DNA of 64,000 nt, taken from the NCBI RefSeq assembly GCF_022965805.1, contig NC_133104.1, positions 36,562,682 to 36,626,681 of the forward strand. The letters are read 5' to 3'. The notes under the pieces were generated by a model. That model did no database searches and was not told where the DNA came from. It saw only the letters and a program-made list of their open reading frames with translations. The stretch comes from Primulina eburnea (lineage: Eukaryota; Streptophyta; Magnoliopsida; Lamiales; Gesneriaceae). The translations under genes and the position numbers were made by a program. Below, piece by piece: positions 49,640 through 61,597 of the stretch; the stretch's first letter is position 1; each line of letters starts with the position of its first letter.

Positions 49640-51639
49640 TAAAAAATATTGAAAAAATAAATAGATATTTAAATTAAAAAATAATATAATTATAAAAAAA
49701 TAAAAATAAAAATTATTTTTTCGCTGATTTTAAAAAACTTTTTTAAATACAATTCATGTCGATAAATTTTTTTGACTAATAATCACTAGCATATATCAAA
49801 ATTTTAGATTGTGTTAGCTTAAGGCAATGACATGATGTTTATCGTGTTTAGTGTATTGATGTCTGCCACCAACCTTAATATATATTTAATTTTTTAATTT
49901 TCGAGAAGCTATATATTATTATTTTTTAACATGTGATAAAAAAATATTTTTAAATCACATTCAATAAAATTAATTAGAAATATTTTTTTAAAATTCAATA
50001 ATTTCGTCTAAATCCATATTCACAAAAAAAATTTATGACATGACACGTGTTTGACACATTTGAATGATAACAATAATTGTTTCACCGATATCTTTATCCA
50101 AATGAGATGTGATTTATTTACAAAATCTCTTCATAATATACACAACAGCCTATTATTCCCAAAGAAAAATTAAACATGTGACCATAAGTAAATTATGTAT
50201 AAATCAGAAAAATTATTTTTATTAATATTTACTATGTGTATTCCAAAACAATGACAATAAATTTTATAAGGTGTCTTCTAATAAGATGTTTACTTTCTTT
50301 AGAATTGGTTTAATCATTTTCATTACTGGACAGTTTATATTATCATCTATCCGTGGACTTTGTAATATAAAACAAAATTATCACATTAGTAATACATAAT
50401 AATTAAAATTTTGTACATATAGAAGAATAATATTTTTTCGATCATGAAAGACAGATTTCACATTTAATGTCTCTCGTTGTTTCTATATGTAGGTAGTTCA
50501 TAACAACGAATAAATCTAAATTTAAACAAACATTACATCTTGGAAGGAGTCAACTCATATATGGTGCTGAAAAGAGGAGTTATTTCAGAATTCAATTTTG
50601 GAGTAGATGAATTTAGTAAAATAAATAGAATAAAATTGGTTTCTAATATAATATGCAATATTGAATTATTTATAATTTAAAATTCAAATAAGACATCCCA
50701 AGGGACAAAAAATATACATTTGATGCTTTTGACAAAATTATACCATACATTAACTCTTTCAAATTATGAAAATCTCGAATTGTATGCATTGGGTGTCAAA
50801 CATTTCTGATTATTGCGGGTAATCTACATGTTTATTGAGAGCAATTTAATGTCCATTTGAAACTCTTTTGAATCTATCTCTTTTAATTTTCTTTTGCTCT
50901 CTTATTTGAATTTTTAGAAGACAATTCAAGATGTACAATATGGTTTTGGAAAAAAACTACAATATATTAATTCTTTCAAATTAAGATAATTTCGACATAA
51001 TATGTATTTGAGATAAAAAAAATTATGATTATTAAATGGTAAATTAATGTTCATCGGAAAACCTTGTTGTAGTGATAACTTTTAACACTCAGCCAATTTT
51101 ATTTTTAGAAAAACTAAATAAACTAATTAAATATTGTATTTCTTTTTTAGTAAGTAATTTGGGCATAAAATTACTTAAAATAGCAAAATTTATTTTTAAA
51201 TGATTTACCTCATAAATGATACTGAACATTGCAATAATTTATGTTTTAAATTTATTTATACAGTTTTTAATTAAATTGATTGACGTGATCAATGGAAAAA
51301 TTTTAATATAGTTTACGTTTTCAATAGAGTTTAGTTTTAATTTGAGTAAAAAAATAAAAAAATATATAATACATAAATCACATTTGAATTAATAAAAAAA
51401 TAATTAAATTCAAAATTGAATTAAATGAATTGATACAATCAATACAAACAATAATTGAAGTGATCATTTATTACAGTACACATATGTCAATATTCATGAT
51501 AAATCTTTTCTTTTTTAGAAATGACATTTTAGCGAAAAATTACTATGTTTGGCAAAAACTGTGCTTTTATCATTCTTCATTTCTATGTGGTTAAATTTTC
51601 AAATGTATCATTCTTGCGCTTTTATTATTCTTCATTCCT
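49640..51639. other. AT-rich stretch without genes
   Basis: Very AT-rich. No open frame or terminal repeat that I can support. It may be the body of the Helitron-like element or the upstream part of a decayed MULE. Confidence 0.4.
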
Positions 51640-51935
51640 CTTGATTTTCGTTCGACGTTTGATCAAGTAATTGCACTTCAGAACATGAGGTTTATGCTTT
51701 AATTAAGTTTGTCCTTTACGTTTGATTAAAACCGCTAATTTATTTATTTATGATTATATATTTGCAGATAAAATATTGATATTGAACTTTTATTTGAGGT
51801 AAGCATTGATATAATTAATTTACTTAGCTTGAGTATTTGAATATAAATTATGCATATATCATAATCTTACGTATCAAGTTTATGAATAAAATGCTTAATT
51901 ATGTTTCCATGTATTAATAGTTATTCTTATTATTT
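51640..51935 (+). repeat. Diverged direct repeat, copy 1
   Basis: Shares a run of phrases with 53100-53385 in the same order: ATGAGGTTTATGC, TTAATTAAGTTTG, AATTTATTTATTTATGATTA, GAACTTTTATTTGAGGTAAG, TTGAATATAAATTAT, AATTATGTTTC. The copies start about 1.46 kb apart. Confidence 0.7.
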
Positions 51936-51993
51936 TTTATTATACATAATAATAACAATACTTAAAAATATAATAATTACTATTGTTGTGTTT

Positions 51994-52135
51994 TATACAA
52001 GTAGTATATAAAAAATTTAGTACAACAATTAAATTATTTTACACAAATAATATAAATGTTCTTATATACAAGTAGTATATAAAAAATTTAGTACAACAAT
52101 TAAATTATTTTACACAAATAATATAAATGTTCTTA
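51994..52135 (+). repeat. Perfect 71-bp tandem duplication
   Basis: Two identical 71-bp units (51994-52064 and 52065-52135), each starting TATACAAGTAGTATATAAAA. Perfect identity in AT-rich DNA suggests a recent event. Confidence 0.9.
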
Positions 52136-52289
52136 TTATAAATATTGCTAATGAGTAAAGAGACAAGGAAGAGGAAAATATGAAACACAATATTCAACTT
52201 TTCATATAATATAAGAAAAGCATGTAGATGCTTCCAATTATCAATTAAAGAGAGAGCACATGGCTTTTTAACATTTGACTATCGCGCTC

Positions 52290-52704
52290 TGCTCCATATT
52301 CCTCGGTCGATGAGATAAAATTGTATTTTAAAAAAAAATTAAGGGAAGTCAACTCCGTTTCAATCGGCGTGAATCAAATTAAAAAAATAAGAAAACCCTA
52401 TCACGCCTATTCAATTGGCGTGATATGTTAGTTTCATAACTTCCCTCAAAATGTTGTCTTATGTTTAATTATTAAAGTATTAATCTTAAACAGTTAAATA
52501 CCTACAAAGTCGCGTTTGACTTTGCTAGTTTTAAAAAAAAAAAGTTACATCGTCTAGTGCCATCCTAGATGGCGTTACTTGAGTTTTAAAAAAAATAATT
52601 AAAAAAAGTAGTCACGCTCTTGTGTGACAATCTAAATTATTTAAAATATTTATCAAAATGCACATGACAAAGTGATGAGATGTATCATGAACATGAGGGA
52701 AACC
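52290..52704. repeat. Repeat with GCGTGR-type motifs, copy 2
   Basis: Contains CAATCGGCGTGAATC, the perfect palindrome ATCACGCC...GGCGTGAT (52400-52407, 52417-52424), AGATGGCGTTACTTGAG with T/A runs, and ACAAAGTGATGAGATGTATC. It resembles 49230-49600. The AATGACGTGTTTTTT part is found only after the plastid insert. Confidence 0.5.
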
Positions 52705-52915
52705 AATATCACAGACGAGAATAAAGATAGAGTCCCATTCTAAATGTCAATACCGGCAACAATGAAACTTATAGTAAGAGGAAAATCGACTTTACAAATC
52801 GTGAGGGTTCAAGTCCCTCTATCCCAAAAAATCCTATGATTGACTCCCAACATATTTATTATATCTGCTTTGTTCGATAACGGTTCAAGTTTGAATTTGT
52901 TCATTTGGAAATGAC
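52705..52915 (+). pseudogene. trnL-UAA: Plastid trnL(UAA) 3' exon and flanks in the nucleus (NUPT)
   Basis: Follows the chloroplast trnL intron end (GACGAGAATAAAGATAGAGT, TCAATACCGGCAACAATGAA, TATAGTAAGAGGAAAATC). Then comes the 3' exon with its T arm (AAATCGTGAGGGTTCAAGTC, CCTCTATCCC). It continues into the trnL-trnF spacer (TTGACTCCCAACATATTTAT, CGGTTCAA). Three bases are missing in the exon (AAAATCGAC where plastids have AAAATCCGTCGAC), and the 5' exon is absent. It is therefore not a working tRNA gene. Confidence 0.9.
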
Positions 52916-53099
52916 GTGTTTTTTTTTATCGAATATTGAGAATTTGCTTATATACTTGGTGAACGTCGCTCGTATCATCATTATTTATTTGTCTGAAATC
53001 ATTTATTTGTTTGTATCATTCTTCGAAAATTTGTGGTATGAATTTTAAGAGTGACGTACTAATTGAAGTGTTGAAAAACAATTAAGCATACATTTTTTT

Positions 53100-53385
53100 T
53101 CTGGTTTTCGAGCATCTCAATAACCGTTTCCACTTCAATATATGAGGTAGTTATGCTTTAAATTAAGTTTGTTTTTCAAGTTTGATTGAAATCGATAATT
53201 TATTTATTTGTGATTATATTTTTGCAATTAAATTTTGGTTTTGAACTTCTATTTGAGGTAAGTATTAATATTTATGTGAATTTATTTTTTGAATATAAAT
53301 TATAATTTAATCATTATCTTATATATCGAATTTATGATTAAAATGGATAATTATGTTTCAGTGTATTATTATAATCATTGATTTT
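53100..53385 (+). repeat. Diverged direct repeat, copy 2, upstream of the MULE frame
   Basis: Counterpart of 51640-51935, ending close to the first MULE-related frame. It is probably the 5' untranslated part of the MULE. Confidence 0.65.
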
Positions 53386-53608
53386 CTTTGATAATTTTAA
53401 ATTAAGTTGCTATTATTATTATTTTATATTATGCAAATATTATATAAAAATCAGTATTATTATTATTATCAACTTTTTTATTTTTTATGATCTATTTAAT
53501 AAAATTGTCAACAATATACGATTTGTATTTTTATCAACTTTTTATTTTCGTGTTACTATTTGTATTATCATCAACTTTTTTTACGATCCATTTAATTTTT
53601 ATGTAGGA

Positions 53609-54754
53609 ATGGATAATGTGTCGTTTCTTTCATTCGTAGGTGGTAATGTTATAATAGGACATCACACTGTCAAATATAGTATCACTGTGTTGAGAGCAAC
53701 ACGAGTATCACGATCTATTAATTTTCGTGAAATGAAGGAAATAGTATATTGGCTGACAAATTTTGGAAGTTCAAAATTTGACTTAAGAAAATATTCTTAC
53801 ATGGATACGTCACGTTGTGTAGAAGTGTATCTTGTCATCAATGATAACAACAATTTATAGTTTATGTTGGATTATATTAATGAAATGTGGTGTATAGAAT
53901 TGTATATTGAAACATATTCCATCGAGCATAATGTACATGTTGAGGTTTTGAATCATCATTTAATATATAACTGAAGGGTTCAATTCAATGAGATTTAATG
54001 ATGAAGCTGGTACTTCCACTGCTGGTTTTTCAGATCAATAGATGAAAATCGATATAGTTCGGGGTATCGAACTGGGGATGGGATCGGTATATTATGTGTG
54101 CCGTAGAAGTAAATGTTTGATGGCCGATTTCCACACGAGGATGGGATTCTGGTGCAAGAGGATAGTATTCGGTTGACACAAATCATGTAGGTATCGATTG
54201 TTCACTGAATGCACATACTCGTGGATCGGGCCATGTATTGACACATGTCGTACTTGAAGAACAAAGATCACGTGAGTTGTCATTAGATATTCACCTTGGC
54301 ACCACCGAGATAGTTACTGAACCTGATACAACTGCAAGTAAAACATATGAAGATGAGTGTGATGACGGGAATGCCACATTTTCTAGTATTGGTCCATCTG
54401 TCCCACCTGTTGGTCCATCCTTATATGATATACCTCAATTCTTTAGTACAATATACGATGAGCAATGCCCTGATCATGTTAGAATTTCATCTGCTTCAAA
54501 TTTTAGTTATTACAAAGCAGATAAAGGAGAACTTTGCACGAACATGGTTTTTAAAGACAAAAAGAATTTGATATCAGCAGTTAAGGACTTTCAGTTAGGG
54601 TTGTTCGATGTGAATACCAAGTCGTAAAGAGTACAAAAACTTTGTGGAAAGTTCATTGTAAGAATTATATATTCAAATATCAACTGTAGGTGGAGTCTTC
54701 GTGCACCAATAAATCAAAATTGAGGTATTTCAAGATGACAAAATATGGTAGTGC

Positions 54755-54794
<40 letters not shown>

Positions 54795-56244
54795 TGTGTG
54801 TGTGTGTGTGTGTGTGTCTAGCCAGGTGGGGTTAGACCACCATAAGCATGACAAAATATGATTGCAAAAACATTTACAGATATTGTTCGGTGTGATCATT
54901 CATGTGAGATTAAATATGTTATCCAACTTGTTAAATATCGATATAATTATTAAATATCATATGGTAAGACATGGTATAGTTTAAAACGAGCTGTGGAAAA
55001 TGTATATGGTAGTTCAGTACGTCTTTTTCCAAGATACATGGGTGCCCTTGTGAAGTATAATCTGGGAACTATTGTGAAGTGGAACCATTTACCGACATAC
55101 AATTTTACAAGGTGTTAAATTACGTGTTTTGGGCCTTCCGACCATGTATAGATGGGTTCCGAAATTTTTGAAAAATATTTGTTGTTGATTGTACTCATTT
55201 GTACACAAAGTATAAGCACAAGATGCTTATAGATGTGGATTTAGATGCAAACAACCAAATCTCACCATTAGAATTTGCAATTGTTGATGAGGAAACATTT
55301 GATTCTTGGAAATGGTTTTTAGAACTTCTTTGCAAGCATGTGATTCATGGATCCACGGGTGTGTGTCTTATCTCCGATAGACATCGTAGCATCATTAATG
55401 TTATTGAAGAGATACTTGATTTTAGACATCCATGTGGCATACATTGTTTTTGTCTCAGACATATATGTTCTAATTTCAATACACATTTTCAAAATGTGCA
55501 CATAAAGGATCTATGTTGAAAAGCAGACACACAACATCAAATACACAAATTTGATGTCATAATGGATGAAATTAAAAATCTCTATGAGAGAACTTTTGTT
55601 TATATCTCTAAAATTGATAAGCACAAGTGGACTCTTGCTCACGATGGGGGATGGCGACGTGGAGTTATGACAACCAACATGTTTGAGTGTCTGAATTCTG
55701 TTCTTAAGGGTGCTCGTCAACTTTTTGTATCAGCGTTAGTTTAGTTCACATTCAATCGTTACATGCAGTATTTCATTGATCGTATCACACGAATTCATCA
55801 TATGACTCAAGGCAATCAGCCTTGGCCTGATTATTCATTTCGTCTGTTTGAGAAATGGTATGTGAGATCTAGTGAACACACCATTGCTCGTACTAAGATC
55901 GGAGACCAATCGGCATATATTGTTACTAGGGCGACATGGTCGGGGTGATTGGGTTCAGGTTGTGACCCTTAGTCTAAATGAATGCTCATGCGAAAAATGG
56001 ACTATTTTTAGAATTTCGTGTTCACATGCAATATTTAATGCCAAATGGTATGTATTAGATCTTACACAACTTGTACGCAATTGGTTTCAGATCAGTGAGT
56101 ACATAGACACCTACAAAGGAAGATTTCGCCGATAGCCGACGAGGAATATTGGGATGCGTTGACATTTGAATTATGTCACAACCCAAATAGGCGTAAAAGA
56201 TGGAGAAATGTAAGGGACCTAACTAAAAGAATCAGAAATGAGAT
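53609..56244 (+). pseudogene. Mutator-like (MULE) transposase, decayed and cut
   Basis: The enzyme would cut and move a Mutator-type transposon. Pieces lie in order: an N-terminal part from ATG 53609 (MDNVSFLSFVGGN) after an acceptor-like ATGTAG; an acidic linker (54238-54627); then the DNA-binding part (MVFKDKKNLISAVKDF, then KSFIV-like text in another frame). The MULE DDE core follows: LDANNQISPLEFAIVDEET, WKWFLEL, LISDRHRSI. Next are WTLAHDGGWRRGVMTTNMFE, LNSVLKGAR and a SWIM zinc finger (CSCEKWTIFRISCSHAI). It ends at RIRNEI, where the Gypsy-type LTR starts at 56245. Stops and frameshifts occur throughout. A GT/AT microsatellite (54755-54817) has expanded inside the coding region. The rest would lie beyond the window. 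Confidence 0.85.
54755..54817. repeat. (AT)n(GT)n compound microsatellite
   Basis: AT repeats running into two GT blocks, inside the MULE pseudogene. Confidence 0.95.
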
Positions 56245-57957
56245 TGTGGGGACCCGGACGCTAATCATCTTCTTAATCATCTTTGGGATTTAATTATCAA
56301 TTCTGATAATCAGGGTCTAAAAATTTTTCTTTTAATAATGTAACTGCGGAAGGTAATGGAATCTAAATACTATACATGTCTGTATAAAAATACATTTCAG
56401 TATTAAAAGTACAATAATCTAATCTAAGGTTCAACTACTAAAGTTCAAGTAGTAAACTCAAGTCTACTGCAAGTCCGGAATCACCACGCTAAACTCGTCT
56501 TTTCTCATCATCTTCTTGACCCCGATCCAGCCCCACCTGTTGTCATGCACACATACAAAACAAGACAACAGCCGGATAACTCCGGTGAGAATCAATCCCA
56601 GTATAAAACATGGTAAGCATGTATATAAACAAACTAATTCATAAACCATGCGATCATGTATAAACCCAATATATTTCATAATCTATGAAATTAAGCATGC
56701 AACTCAAATCAGATAAACATGCATATAAACAATCTAAATCCTAAAAACATGCTAGCACAACTGGAAGCAATAACGATGGGTCCAATGATCTAGGAGCCAC
56801 ATCCATATAATCATGCAGTCCTAATCAAATCATGTCTAGACTTGACTCGACTAAAACTCTAGGGATCCCGGGGTGAATAAGACGTCACTGGCTGTCACCT
56901 ACCCTACCAATCGAGGTGATGTACGTCTTATTCCTAGACTTCGGCCTGATCTGTATCCACATCTACAAAGGGGCGGTGATCTTCCCCTAAGCTGAGATAT
57001 CGCCGAACATCTAGAAGTCTGCCTGATCTCCAGACTGTCCTATCTTAATGCATGAATACACAATCTGTAAACAAACATAATCATTCTAATGCAATGCCAC
57101 AAGATCTGTAAACAAAGCATAGCAAGATTTGTATACAAGTTCTATAAACAAATCTATAAACAATCATATCAAAACATAAATAATAGTCTAGTATGTGATT
57201 TTATTGGGCAACTCAAATAAGATCTGATTTGAGTTATATCTTCCCAGATATCACATGAATTATACCTTTATCTTCCCCGTCTGAGGAAGACGAAGTCTCG
57301 AAGTCCAGTCTGTCCATATCCGATCTGAAATGACAATATCGAATACACTGTGTCAATGAATAACTCAATATACAATCTGTTCTGATCAATACTCAATTCA
57401 GTACATAATCTGACCAATATCTGAACGAAATACAATCTGATTTATATCAACGAATCTCACGATGAAATCTAAATCATAACTGAATCTGATCAATCTGAAT
57501 CAACTGATGTTTTAACGGTACAACAATACAGTCTTGATATCCCGTCAAATCAAGCATCACAGATATAATACCAGAATTCATAGAAAAACTCATCTTTCTA
57601 TTCTTAAATCAAGAACACTACAAGTCTAGTGTTAAATCTCAGTCAAGATCTTCTGAAATTCATAACAATTACATAAGCAGTCTGTTTCTCGATCTGACTT
57701 TGATTCTATGATGTCTAACATGACAATAACATCATATATGAATTCTATTCAATTCTGACAACATCATAAATTCAACTCGTGTCTAAACGTAATAAAACTT
57801 ACGTCCAGTTGTAGCCTGTGTTGATAGGAACACGGTACCGAAGTCGGATATAAAATCAGACGGACGGATTTCTCACAAAAGGCGTAAGGATATTTCACTC
57901 TTATTCAGAAACCTTTTCCTCAATCCTTTATCCTCGTTTCTGAAGAAATCTCGAAGC

Positions 57958-57970
57958 ATACATATATATA

Positions 57971-58034
<64 letters not shown>
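57958..58034. repeat. (AT)n microsatellite inside the LTR
   Basis: About 38 AT/TA units with few breaks, just before the palindrome array. Confidence 0.95.
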
Positions 58035-58040
<6 letters not shown>

Positions 58041-58086
58041 CGATGCATGCAATGAGCCAAGTGGCTCCCTCTAGTTTTGCATGACT

Positions 58087-58265
58087 CGCGCTCGAGCAGT
58101 CAATCTTTACCGCTCGAGCGCGGAACCTTCTGTCCATGCTTCGGCGGTCTACACGCTGGCGCTCGAGCGGTAACTTTCTGCCGCTCGGGCGCCAGGCATT
58201 CTGTCCAAATTCTCCATTTATGATTCATTGGCGCTCGAGCGGTGCTTTTCTACCGCTCGGGCGCC
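58087..58265. repeat. Three-unit GC-rich palindrome array in the second LTR
   Basis: Units at about 58087-58122, 58157-58194 and 58229-58265, about 71 bp apart. Arms are GCGCTCGAGCGGT and ACCGCTCGGGCGCC with short loops, each followed by a TTCTGTCC phrase. Same design, number and spacing as at 4603-4782, in an otherwise different LTR. Confidence 0.8.
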
Positions 58266-58411
58266 ATAGGTTCTGTCCGAAATCTTGACTTGTTATGCAC
58301 CAACGCCCGGCTTCCTGATTCACGTTTTATTTAGCCCCTGTGATATTTGCTAATCACAATTCTGACAATTAATCAGCGTCTGATTACAGTAGTTAAATCT
58401 CGGGCATTACA

Positions 58412-58425
58412 TTTCTCCCCCTCTT
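58412..58425 (-). other. Polypurine tract of the gag-only element
   Basis: Minus strand AAGAGGGGGAGAAA, immediately before the 3' LTR. Confidence 0.8.
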
Positions 58426-61400
58426 AGATCTGAGTTCGTCCTCGAACTCATAAGCAATCAATTCAAATATAAGAGAAGAAATGTATAATAGAGTTTAACA
58501 TCCAAACTCCTCTCTTAATGAATCCATCCTGAAATCTCTTTCTTGTATCAATCTCTGATTTCAATTCTGGAATAAAACTTCATAAAGTATACTATTCTAA
58601 TACTTCTTAAACTAACTCTGACAGAATCAATCTTGCCATGTTGGTTATACAACATCCGTATAAACCAATCCCAGTTCATAACAAAACAATACTAGCAGTT
58701 GTTATCAAACCTGTTAATCCCAATCAAGGACATATGAAATCTTCAGTTTCAAATACCAAGCATCATCATCCGATGTTGGTTTCTTTAATCTGTCCATTCT
58801 GAACTGTCTTGATAACTATTGTTATGCAGTAAGTCACACAATGACAATAATCTATATAAACTAGTACTAACATCCAGTACTAAAGCTCTACAAATCTCTG
58901 TCAATATCTGGTAACTACACCCTGACTATCTGTCAATCTGTGAATAATCTGCACAAGAGAGCTTATGATATACTCTATCATAAGTACAAACTCAATCAAA
59001 ATCACAATCTGATATAATCTACTTAAATTTTCTGTTCCATCTGAACATTTCTTTGACATTGATCTATGTCATCTAGTTCTGTTTGTACGTAGTCTGGTAC
59101 AAACCGATAGATATAGATTGAGAAATCTGTCAATCATAATCATATCATATCTCAATCTAAAGAAAATGGCGTTAATTTCATTACAAAAGCCATAGAAATG
59201 TACTCCCATTTCTATTTAGAAATATACAAAATCTGTAATAATCTTCTGATTTCTATCTTTTTGTCTTTTTCTGTTAGCGATTCAGACTTATCAGTATGAT
59301 TTCTGCCAACATTTCCGTACAAATTCTGCCATCACTGATATACTCTGTCTATATTACACTATCTGCTCGAATATCATACATTCCCAATCATCAGAGTGAA
59401 AACTGAACCCACTACTGTGCATTTCTGACACTATCTGTGCTTTCAGATTCGAACTATTCTGTATAAACAATCAGTTAATAATATGAAATAAAGAAGAAAT
59501 ACCTACCTGGTATTAGGCACTGACTACAGATATCAAATTCTGTTATACAATTCGGAAATATTCTGATATCATAAGATAATCAATCTGATACACACACAAA
59601 TCACATATCGGTTGCTCTGATTGAAACCCTGTTCTGATTATCGAAATACATACAACCTATACAGATCTAGTGAGTTTAAGAAACTCATAAAACAGCTATT
59701 TCTGGCAATACTGATAATTCTGACTACTGATCAATCTTCACAGTGCCCAAATCATCGGCCATACCTTATCTGCAATTAGAATATGCTCCCAAACAATATC
59801 AGATGTCTCAAATACTCACTACAACAATAAATGACTATTGTGACACTTTTTTGTAGACATTTTTAATTAAATGTTGTTACAAATACTTAATAATGACACT
59901 TATAAAAAATTAATAATGTGTAAAATAAAAAAACATATTAGATTAGTTATTATGACATTTTTAATTGATGTCATCTATTATATGGAGGGAACAATTACTT
60001 TTCCCACATCGTAAAAAATCGTTAAAAACTAAAAAAATTCACTATAAATAAGTGAGAGAATATTTGGGTTAGATAAATATTGGAGGAGGGGAAATAATTT
60101 TCTCCCTCCATGTAAAAAATGACATCAATTAAAAATGTCAGGATAACTAATCTAATATGTTTTTTTATTCTCACATTTATTTTATCTAATTTCCCTCCTC
60201 CTATATTTATCCAACCCAAATATTCTCACATTTGTTATTGTCACTATAAATAACATACACGACACTTTTAGTTGTCATTATAAATAATTTTAACTGACAT
60301 ATAAATTTGTCATTATTACTATAATAACAAGGCATCTGTAAATATATTTAAATATGAGTTTACCTGACATTTAAAATTTTCATTATATGAATTATTAGTA
60401 ACACGTATGAAGTTGTCATTAACATCTTATAATGACATTAAAAAATGTCAGCAAGTTTAAGACGACATTGGAATAGATGACATTTGTTGGAGGTGTCACT
60501 AAAACTTAAATGTCACTAAATATTGAATATGACGACATTTATGAATGTTACCATAAGCATTTTTTCTTGTAGTGACTGATTTAGATCAATCATAATACGC
60601 AAGCAGATATAACATAATAAGAGAATAAGAAAATCTGCAAAACTCAGCAATTCTGACTTTCTGACATTTCTGCTAATTCTGATATATCTGTTACCTATGT
60701 CGTTTACAGTCGCTGATTTCTGTCTCAACTGTGCACATAAATCGGTATACAAACTGCAGATATCACATATTCTGAATACAATCTGTTTCAATTATGATTC
60801 ATACCTGACTAATTTCTGTATACAATATTCACTATTCTCTGAATATTCAATAAAGTCTTCAAATATTCCATTTAATCAATCAGATGCTGTTAACATATCA
60901 AATATCATGGATATAACAAGCATAAAATCATCAGAATATCTCTGAATCTAAGAGTTAACAATCTGTACCCTTCTATTAATCTTCAATATCATTCTGTATT
61001 GAATTCTAGTTTATAACCATTACCTGGTATCGATTCAATTCTGAAATCTACTTTTCTGATATCAAACACATCTGAAATCTTATCTAGGCAAACACCAGTC
61101 AACTAATACATTACGGGCAAATATGTCACCGTTAGACTCGATTTCAGTATATCTACCAAACACATAAAGATACCATCTGTTCCTTTCTGTGCTAATCGAG
61201 TCAACAGTACAATGATCTAAGGAATTCTGGATCTAGAATCCTCATTTCTCAACTAGATCTGATCTTAATCTTACCATTTCTGGAACACATTCCACAATAT
61301 TTCTGTACTTGTTTTAGCATTATATGTCAATAATGAAATCGAAATCATATAACACAAGTACATCATAATCTAACCCAATCTCGGGTTCATTTCACTGTAG

Positions 61401-61597
61401 TATATAACATGTCACAGACATCTCTGACCTCAACATATTCCTTAACAACCAAGTAATCAATACTACAGTATACACAGACCCCACAAACATAGCATATCAC
61501 CATGCTACTCAATCACAGATACTCATGAAGAATGCATTAGTACACATCAATACGTATGCAATATAATCATAGAGTAACAGTACCTGTCACTATATCA
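58426..61597. other. Pol-less internal region with TCTGA-rich text
   Basis: Where pol should be there is about 3.2 kb of non-coding DNA, including the CACTA insertion at 59817-60574. Short words such as AATCTGAT, TTCTGATA and ATCTGTAC recur very often. No RT, protease or integrase motif on either strand. Confidence 0.6.
59817..60574. mobile_element. Non-autonomous CACTA element, nested in the Gypsy-type element
   Basis: 758 bp with ends CACTACAACAATAAATG and, reversed, CACTACAAGAAAAAATGC. It is flanked by the 3-bp duplication ACT (59814-59816, 60575-60577), as CACTA elements make. Two internal inverted repeats are seen. One (59930-60000 against 60085-60170) contains GACATCAATTAAAAATGTCA. The other (about 60053-60092 against 60185-60231) contains TATTTGGGTTAGATAAATAT. 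RNA from it would fold into a long hairpin. Confidence 0.88.

Larger units (their letters stand above)
56245..58411 (-). repeat. Left LTR (3' LTR) of the gag-only element
   Basis: 2167 bp, TGTGGGGACC...GGGCATTACA on the plus strand. The terminal GGGCATTACA is shared with the LTRs of the element at 3347-12049. Contains a long (AT)n tract (57958-58034) and the palindrome array (58087-58265). A 71-aa frame repeated in both LTRs is not taken as a gene. Confidence 0.92.

Noticed and set aside
52790..52840. Possible tRNA-Leu gene
   Set aside because: Only the 3' exon with its T arm is present, with a 3-base deletion and no 5' half. It is a plastid fragment.
53378..53608. The upstream ~77 codons of the 160-aa frame (before ATG 53609)
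   Set aside because: Translates AT-rich repeat DNA into Ile/Phe/Asn-rich text and crosses an acceptor-like ATGTAG; probably untranslated.
56464..56679. 71-aa open frame, repeated at 63134-63349, with a hydrophobic run
   Set aside because: Present in both LTRs of the second element. Identity is explained by the LTR duplication; no family is recognised.
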